In this document: piece by piece, positions 57,364 to 64,000 of the stretch | Position numbering within the stretch: the stretch's first letter is position 1 | Layout of the letters: each line of letters begins with the position of its first letter | Assembly: GCA_905250075.1 (NCBI GenBank) | Contig: CAJNOP010000400.1 | Coordinates: 1 to 64,000 of the forward strand | Reading direction: 5' to 3' | Length of the DNA: 64,000 bases | Source of the DNA: Rotaria sp. Silwood1 | Lineage: Eukaryota > Rotifera > Eurotatoria > Philodinida > Philodinidae | The notes under the pieces: model-generated | Databases searched by the model: none | Told to the model about the DNA's origin: nothing | Seen by the model: the letters and a program-made list of their open reading frames with translations, nothing else | Translations under genes and position numbers: made by a program

Positions 57364-60048
57364 TCATGATAACATTTTCAGCCTTTTTCTTCCATTCAAC
57401 CATTCTATTACTCTTTGTCGTTCTTGCTCTTCAATGCTATTTGAATCAAGATTAAGTGTGACGAGTGTCTGCATGAATGGTGAAGATGATGCAAAGAACG
57501 ATAACAAGAGTATAATGTATTGCTATGTTGTTTGCAAGTGCATTCGTAAGATGTATTGCCCCGGAGTCACCGATTTGATTACATTTAAAATCGAGTGTAG
57601 TGAGTGTCTATGTGAAACTGAAGGTTGAACAAGCGAAAATAACTAGTAAATTGTGTATAACAGTGTTGCTTATGAGAGCTTTGGCAAGATGTTGTGCTCC
57701 TTGTTCTCCGATTTAATTAGATCCAAGTGTCAGTGTAATGAGTACCCGTGAGAAAATGAAAAATAAAAGGACGAAAATGAGTACTAAGCTCTATATTACA
57801 GAGTTATTTTGAAGGGCACGGACAACATACTGTGCCCCTTGGTCTCCGATTCCATTGCATTCAAGATCAAGAATGGTTAGTGTCTATATGAAAAGTACCT
57901 AATGAAAAGATGAAGACGAGTAATGAATAATGTACTACGGTATTGTTTTTGAGAGCATTGACAAAATGTTGTGTCTCTTGATCTTCGATTACATTAACAT
58001 GAAGGTTGAGCATGATGAGTGTCTATGTGATGAATGGATATTGACAAAGCAAGGGCGAGTAGTAAATAGTGTATTACTATGTTGTTCAAGACAGCATTTG
58101 CAAGATATTGTGCTCTTGGGACTCTGATTCCATTATACCCAAGATCTAGTGTCGTGAGTGTCTGCGTGAGAAACAGAGATTAAAAAGAGGAAGACGAATA
58201 GAAAACGGTGTATTAATGTATTCTTCTTGAGAGCATTGGCAAGATATTGAGCTCCTAGAACTCCAATTTCATTATAACCAAGGTTGAGTGTCGTGAGTGT
58301 CTGCGTGAAAAGTAGAGACTGAGGACATGAAGACGAGTTGCAAACAGTATATTACCGTATTCTTTGTGAGAGCATCGGCAAGATGCTGTGCTCCTTGATC
58401 TCCGATTCGAGTACCTCGAAGTTCGAGCATTGTGAGTGTCTGTATGAACAGTGGCGATGAGCAACACGAATATGGTAGTGAATAATATATTACTCTATTT
58501 CTCGCGAGAGCGTCGGCAAGATGCTGTGCTCCTTGGTCTTCAATTCGATTAAGTCGAAGTTTAAGTGTCGTGAGTGTCTGTGAAAAGTGAAGATTGATAA
58601 GCCAAAGGTGACTAGTACATTGTATGTTACCAGGTTGTTTGTGAGAACATTGGCAAGATGTTGTACGCTTTGTTCTTCGAGTTCGTTAGAACCAAGGTAG
58701 AGTGTAGTAACTATCTAAGCGAAAAGTGGAGATCGAGAAGACTGAGATGTGTAGTAAATAGTGCATTACCGCATTGTTTATGAGAGCATTGGTAAGTTGC
58801 TCTATCATAGTGTCTCGTACTCCATGACTAATTAGGTCGAGTGTGGTGAATGTCTGTTTGAAAAGTAAACATTGAGAATAAAGGTGGCACTTTCAGTTTT
58901 TGTTTAATGATACTTCAACTTTTGTTTCCGAAAAACGAAGAAAATCTAAGTCAAGATCGTTTAATATTTGACTATTGCAGAGTTTTTGTTATCTACTGCA
59001 AATGATTAGACCAAACATTTGTATAGTATTAACTTTCATAATCCTCTATTTGCTATTTTTCCGATTTGATTTTCTATAATTTGAAATTGCTTGCTTTCTA
59101 CTAGTACTTTCTATCTTGGTTCAAAACACTATTGGTCTGTATATTATCTTCCGCTCTGATAACACTTTTTGCATGGCCTCTATAAATTGTTTCTGATTAT
59201 ACTTCTTTTGTAAGAGAAAATTTTCAAGAATTCTTCAACTGCGAATATTGATGAATATTTTGAATGCAATTTCATGAAAAGGATAGACGATGAAGGCATG
59301 TTTTTTTTTTATCTTTTCTTTGGATCAATGCAGGAAAAAAATCTAATTTACGAAGGAAAGTAATTGATGTTATTATTTAATGATTAAGGCAAAACCGAAT
59401 CTGCTTATTCATGATATATGTGATCTTAATAGTCCATGAGTATGTTCATCTTTGGAAAAGAACACAATACGATAGATCGATAAATTTTTGAGTTGTATAA
59501 TAGCTATTATGATTTGTTTTTCGTCGTGTACAAAATTTGACGCAACAAAAAGAAAGATTTTTTGAATGCTGTTGTTCATAATACAAATAAGATTCGTAAG
59601 TTTTGAAATTTCTCGGTTACACGTTACTCGAGTATAAATTAAAATACATTGATTCTCCATCATTTTCAAATGAAACATTTGTACGCTCGAGCATGTTTTA
59701 TGCAAATAAATAGTAAGAGTTTAGACAAAGATGAAGCTAGCATCACTAACAAAAAAATTCAGTTTAATATGAGCTTCGACATCAGACATATTATCCTTGA
59801 ACTAACATTATTCTAAACCAAAATAATCATTTGTTGAACTGAATGACGTCTTGAAGATGATAGAACTCTGACTCTCTGATGAAGGTAAAATTTACCTGAT
59901 ATCGATGGTACCCATCAGTAATCTCATTCAGTCATATGCATACATTTCGAACTGAACATAAAATTGTTAATTCATCGAGATTGTCTAGAATGCGATAGAC
60001 AAGTTCAACAGGTAATGTCAAAAGAGAACAAGGAACTCTATCAAACAT
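57364..60048 (-). pseudogene. Decayed F-box/LRR gene, one LRR per exon
   Basis: Exon 1 (59896-60048) encodes an F-box-like LLTLPVELVYRILDNLDELT. A TGA follows at 59932-59934 inside an otherwise continuing frame (LNEITDGYHRYQ, then a GTAAAT donor). A middle part near 59409-59705 resembles the F-box family but is decayed. The 3' part is an array of 84-bp, phase-0 exons, each one 28-residue LRR (for example TLTTLKLRLNRIEDQGAQHL): 58770-58853, 58631-58714, 58494-58577, 58356-58439, 58217-58300, 58078-58161, 57939-58022, 57800-57883, 57662-57745, 57524-57607, and a terminal exon 57364-57468 with stop. Lesions: TAA at 57713-57715 and AG changed to GG at the acceptor in the ninth unit, GT changed to TT at the fifth donor, GC donor at the tenth. 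LRRs are of the ribonuclease-inhibitor/NLRC3 type. Skipping damaged LRR exons would keep frame, so partial function is conceivable. Confidence 0.65.
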
Positions 60049-60924
60049 GAGTATTGCTTGCTTTTGAACAGTATATTTCACTGAAATAAACGTGTATTGA
60101 AATTCATATTACTTTCTCTTGATGTGTTTATTGATAATTGTATTATCAACTTTCATTGTGACTGTGCAATATTTTTCTTATCGAGAGAACCGAAACAAGT
60201 ACAATGCGACACATGCAACGACATTAGTAAAAATGTCAACATTATGATTGAATGAGTAGTTGCTTAATTTGAGTTCGAAAATGAATTAAAATTTCATTGG
60301 TACTTACATAGCTAAAGCCAAACATAAATTTTTACTTAACGGAAAGGCTAATCTAAATAAATATATTTATGTTAGAATGGCTAAAGATAAACATTATCTC
60401 AATTGTAATTATAACTGAATAACATCTACTCCAGTGTATACACAGAGACGAGAATGGGTCTTCACTTTTCAAGTGATGCTGCACATCTCCACACTGCGAC
60501 ACTGATTTAAAAGTTCGATCACACAGCCAAAAGTAGTTTTTTTTACAATTCTACATTGTAAGTCAGAATTTTGATTTCGTGAAGACTTTAGTGAAAGTTT
60601 TCAAACATCAATTATTACAGAAATAACGTGTTCAGCAAGACAATTATTATTGACATAAAAATTTCTCTTTGGTCATCGTGACCGTGTTAGCATGAAAAAC
60701 ATAGAGCTCGTAGAGTTTCATTTAACTTAGAACTCGATTTCGGGCACTGATGGACATCATTGCATCTATAGAAGCTATCTATTATACATGTGAACATAAT
60801 AGAACACTAAAAATAATTTTATTTTTGAATATTTTACTTCAAAAAAATTTTGTTGGTCCTATAGATCGTTTCATTCATCTGCTAATCGAAGTAAATATTC
60901 ATGATACAGTTGATTTCTATCTAA
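60049..60924. other. Gene-free interval between the F-box genes
   Basis: AT-rich; the frame at 60750-60959 has no recognisable feature. Nothing else seen. Confidence 0.45.
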
Positions 60925-62022
60925 TTATGTTTTACTTATCATTGAGTTCGAACAAGTAATTTGATCAAAATTATGATGTTTTTGATTAGAAAATGTTGAA
61001 GATTCTGGTGATGTAAACAGAGTGAAACTTGATGTCCAATCATCACGAAATTGACATGTTACAAACCAATGTTTTTCTTCAAGCCAAAATGATGTTCGAA
61101 ATGCCGATATTATCGATTCAAAATTCTCCCAATTTGAACAATAACAAAAAATACAAAATTCAAATCGATAAAGTTGAGGTAATTTTAATCGAATAAATTC
61201 TTCCCATTGAGATAATCGTCGAACAAATTCATATGGTCTACCTGAACTAGCTAGATCAAGATGTATAATAGATGGTAGTAATGAAAGTAATAATTCAAGT
61301 TTATCCATTGTCATTTGCATATCATTTAATGTCAATGATGTTATTTGTCTGTATGATTTTGATAAGATAGTTTCATCTACTCCACTTACATAACAACTAT
61401 CCATTATCAACGAATGAAGATAAGGTGAATTTTGAAGAATAGAACAGAACTGTTGAATAGTACAATTACTTATTGATAGTTTTTTGACTACGGACTGATT
61501 AGGCCATGATAGTTGATGTTTATCAGTAAGATTAAAATACAGAATAATATTTTGAAGAGTAGGTTGTGCAATAATTAGAGAAAGAAGTTGTAATGTATCA
61601 TTACTATCTATTGGCATATCCGAATAGATGGCAAATGATGTTAGCATACAATTTATAGCAACATGATGTAAGATGATATTTAGATCATTGATATTAATCA
61701 TATGAAGAGATAATGAATGAAGTCGAGTGAATTTATATGTCTTGAACATTGGTAGTAATAGTTCAATCCAATTTATTGTATTGTTTCTAGCCCAAAAATC
61801 TAACGAGACAACATTTTCAGGTCGAATAAGTTGACAAATATTTATCTTTGACATAGAACGTAAACATATTTTATATCGATTATATGTATTTGCAATTGTA
61901 TAAAGTTTTATACAAACATTACGAAATGAAAGAAGTAATGTTTCTGAATCGAGAAAGTCGCATATTCGATAAAGAAGTTCAGGAGGTAATATGAGTAGAG
62001 AAACTTCATATTGTTCAGTCAT
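60925..62022 (-). CDS. F-box/LRR-like protein
   Basis: Single open frame, 365 aa. Residues 8-50 are an F-box (LLILPPELLYRICDFLDSET, then SFRNVCIKLY), the part that binds SKP1 in SCF ubiquitin ligases. The remainder has irregular leucine-rich segments (LHSLSLHMININDLNIILHH, VKKLSISNCTIQQFCSILQN, ITSLTLNDMQMTMDKLELLL, then LPSIIHLDLASSGRP), which would present substrate. It is a paralogue of the decayed F-box gene some 900 bp downstream; both face the same way. Large families like this are common in bdelloid genomes as I know them. No stop or splice lesion. Start chosen at the first Met before the F-box. Confidence 0.8.
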   Translation of the reverse strand: MTEQYEVSLLILPPELLYRICDFLDSETLLLSFRNVCIKLYTIANTYNRYKICLRSMSKINICQLIRPENVVSLDFWARNNTINWIELLLPMFKTYKFTRLHSLSLHMININDLNIILHHVAINCMLTSFAIYSDMPIDSNDTLQLLSLIIAQPTLQNIILYFNLTDKHQLSWPNQSVVKKLSISNCTIQQFCSILQNSPYLHSLIMDSCYVSGVDETILSKSYRQITSLTLNDMQMTMDKLELLLSLLPSIIHLDLASSGRPYEFVRRLSQWEEFIRLKLPQLYRFEFCIFCYCSNWENFESIISAFRTSFWLEEKHWFVTCQFRDDWTSSFTLFTSPESSTFSNQKHHNFDQITCSNSMISKT

Positions 62023-64000
62023 GATTAGTATTTTATCGACTTAAACATTCCAATACATGATGTATGTAAAGTATTCGGAAAGATAGCCGTAGAAACTTTT
62101 TTGTTGATTGAAGAAAAGAATTAGACGATGAGAAAATAACTATTTCTCTTTTTACGGAACCTTGAAGAAATTTTATATTCTGCATGTTTCAGCGTTTTTT
62201 TTTGTTAAAGCACACAATCTAGCTGATTGACTGATCGGAGTAAAAACAACAGAATAGGAAAAAAAGCCTCCTATGAAAAAAATTCCATTCATAAAAATAA
62301 ATTATCAACTCATTTAGCTATGGAAATAAAATCTGCACGATGTCAAAGTGTATACGCATTTTTAGTATTTTTGTCTTCAAGTTTTTTCTCAACTTTCTTT
62401 TTTAATACTCTTTACGCTCATTTTACTAAATTATTCTGTTAGTTTCTATTTTTTTTTTCTAGTAATACAACACACAAAGCCAGTGAGAGAATAACTATCG
62501 ATGTTTCGTTTCGAGCTTAGGTTAAAAAGACGATAACACAAAAGTCTCTCGTTAATTATGCGACTTCTCTGATAGCATATGATGCTTTTTGTTCAATATT
62601 GAATAACTGATGAGAAAGAAATTTGTATTCCTAGTATTGTTTTTTTTTGTTTATGAAGGTCGATTTCTTCAATACTTTTCTGAAGAAAATGTTTGCAATA
62701 AGCAAGATAAATTATCTTGTATTAATAATAAACTAATGACAACGAGGAATTTAGTATTGAGCATTTATTTTATTAATTTGAAGGTTGTTTTGAACAATCA
62801 GTGTGAGCAATTTACACTCTAAAATCAAGATCACAAAATCGATAGAATGTCTGCTTATCAATCGAAATAATGACATAATTGCAAAATACGTGAAGCTGAT
62901 GAAAACTTTAAGTAGACAAAAATAAAAGACCTAACTTCATTGGAAACTAATCTATTGTTAGAATATCTCAATCCATTCTTCTAATCTTTCTCATGATAGC
63001 ACTGCCAACAAACAAGATCCTCAACTTCAAATCATTCGTTACATTATGAAATATTGCAAAAAATATTTATTAACCGGGTCAGTCTAGATATTTTGATAAT
63101 GAGAACATAACAACATAAAGAACTTATTCGAAAAATAGTACGCTTTGTTTTTAGGGAAAAGTTTGATTCTATGAGATCGAACAAAATTGTCACATTATTG
63201 AAAAATAGACTCAAGAATGAGGATAAGAGTTAGTAGTCCTTAAAATGTTCTTATACCATTATCCTTTTGATTGTTTTAAAAATACTAAAATAAAAAGGGT
63301 GTTCATCAATTTTGTCTACTCAAAATGAAACTGATAGTTTAATTTTTGAGAAACCATTATACCATGACATCTTCACATTGTGGACATCTGATGTGGTAAC
63401 TGCGTATTTTCTTCTTATCAACAAAGACAAGAAAATGATAAATCCATGAAGTACATGTAATTTTCTGTCTAATGAGACGTGAATAACAAGTGGCGAAATC
63501 GCTGATAATAAATATACTTTTGGCAGCTTCTGAATCAGTTGGCACGGAAATGTTGATATTTTTCTGTCATTTGAATGACGATTTTGATTGATTGAAGATT
63601 GTTCTTAAATGATGTTATTTTAATTTTTCGATCAAGCTGATCGTTTAGAGAAACGAACCCCTAGAGCAGAAGCTGTAACCACTAATTAGGAAACTAGATG
63701 GTACAATCCGTTAGAAATCATTGATAATATTTGTAAGAATAGTTCGTAAATATTTACGTACAGTTTATGGATTGCCACTATAAAATTTGTATTTGGATTG
63801 AACAATTCTCCCTTTGTAAACCGCAATCAATTATTCCAAATGTTCATTATTTAAGATATCCTGAATTTCATTAATACTTCACTGTCTCGTTCGTAGATCA
63901 TTTTTCACGTACTTTTCTAAATATGGAACCGTATATACACAAGAGAGTTAATAGCGGACAGGTCCATAATAACATATACTTGCTGCATTACAAATGGAAC
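62023..64000. other. Gene-free right end
   Basis: AT-rich. Open frames at 62227-62822 and 63357-63545 lack recognisable features or splice context. A tRNA-like relic may lie at 63645-63710 on the minus strand. Confidence 0.45.

Noticed and set aside
57326-57628. 100-codon plus-strand frame with Cys-rich look
   Set aside because: Opposite-strand shadow of LRR exons whose 84-bp phasing and splice sites fit the minus strand.
63357-63545. Minus-strand frame ending in a CPQC motif
   Set aside because: A single Cys pair and no further zinc ligands, splice context or recognisable family.
1-64000. CRISPR arrays, bacterial operons or prophage
   Set aside because: Spliceosomal introns and animal-type genes throughout; no regular spacer-repeat array or ribosome-binding-site pattern.

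Overview
This is nuclear DNA from a small-genome metazoan, most likely a bdelloid rotifer. The inference rests on several points. The DNA is AT-rich and most introns are about 50-60 bp. There are repeated TGTGGG-type tracts, the telomere unit reported for bdelloids. F-box/LRR genes are present, and 3' splice-site-like sequences sit directly before many start codons, as expected with spliced-leader trans-splicing (known in rotifers). No species call is possible from sequence reading alone.

Layout. Positions 1-22 kb are gene-poor and repeat-rich: one short-chain dehydrogenase gene (1824-2708, minus), one single-exon LRAT/NlpC-like gene (15642-16274, minus), a broken SLC43-like transporter fragment ending at a telomere-like tract (13453-13948), other decayed coding relics, several foldback elements, a hAT-type MITE with an 8-bp target duplication (9696-10226), and about ten G-strand/C-strand telomere-like pairs. 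Positions 22.9-39.7 kb are gene-dense: a complete CBP/p300 gene (minus), then divergently a CDK7-like kinase, STOML2 and POLR3H (plus), a Cys-rich secreted or GPI-anchored protein (plus), and TEX264 (minus). A 100-N gap at 40214-40313 cuts a membrane-protein gene. Positions 43.9-50.8 kb carry mS37/CHCHD1, RPP21, a KDEL receptor and pelota, all minus. Positions 53.7-55.6 kb hold a small gene with the C-terminal half of a vWA-like domain. Positions 57.4-62.0 kb hold a decayed F-box/LRR gene with one LRR per 84-bp exon, next to an intact F-box paralogue.

For each multi-exon gene I assigned the splice sites by hand; the summed coding lengths are multiples of three and the products are close to full family length (CBP 1644 aa, CDK7-like 358, STOML2 386, POLR3H 206, TEX264 190, RPP21 142, mS37 142, KDEL receptor 212, pelota 445). 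The conserved genes are housekeeping functions: chromatin acetylation, transcription, mitochondrial membrane and ribosome, tRNA processing, ER retrieval, ribosome rescue. Two patterns stand out: nearly all long introns hold an inverted-repeat element or an arm of one, and RPP21-mS37 (39 bp apart) and CDK7-STOML2-POLR3H look like trans-spliced gene clusters.
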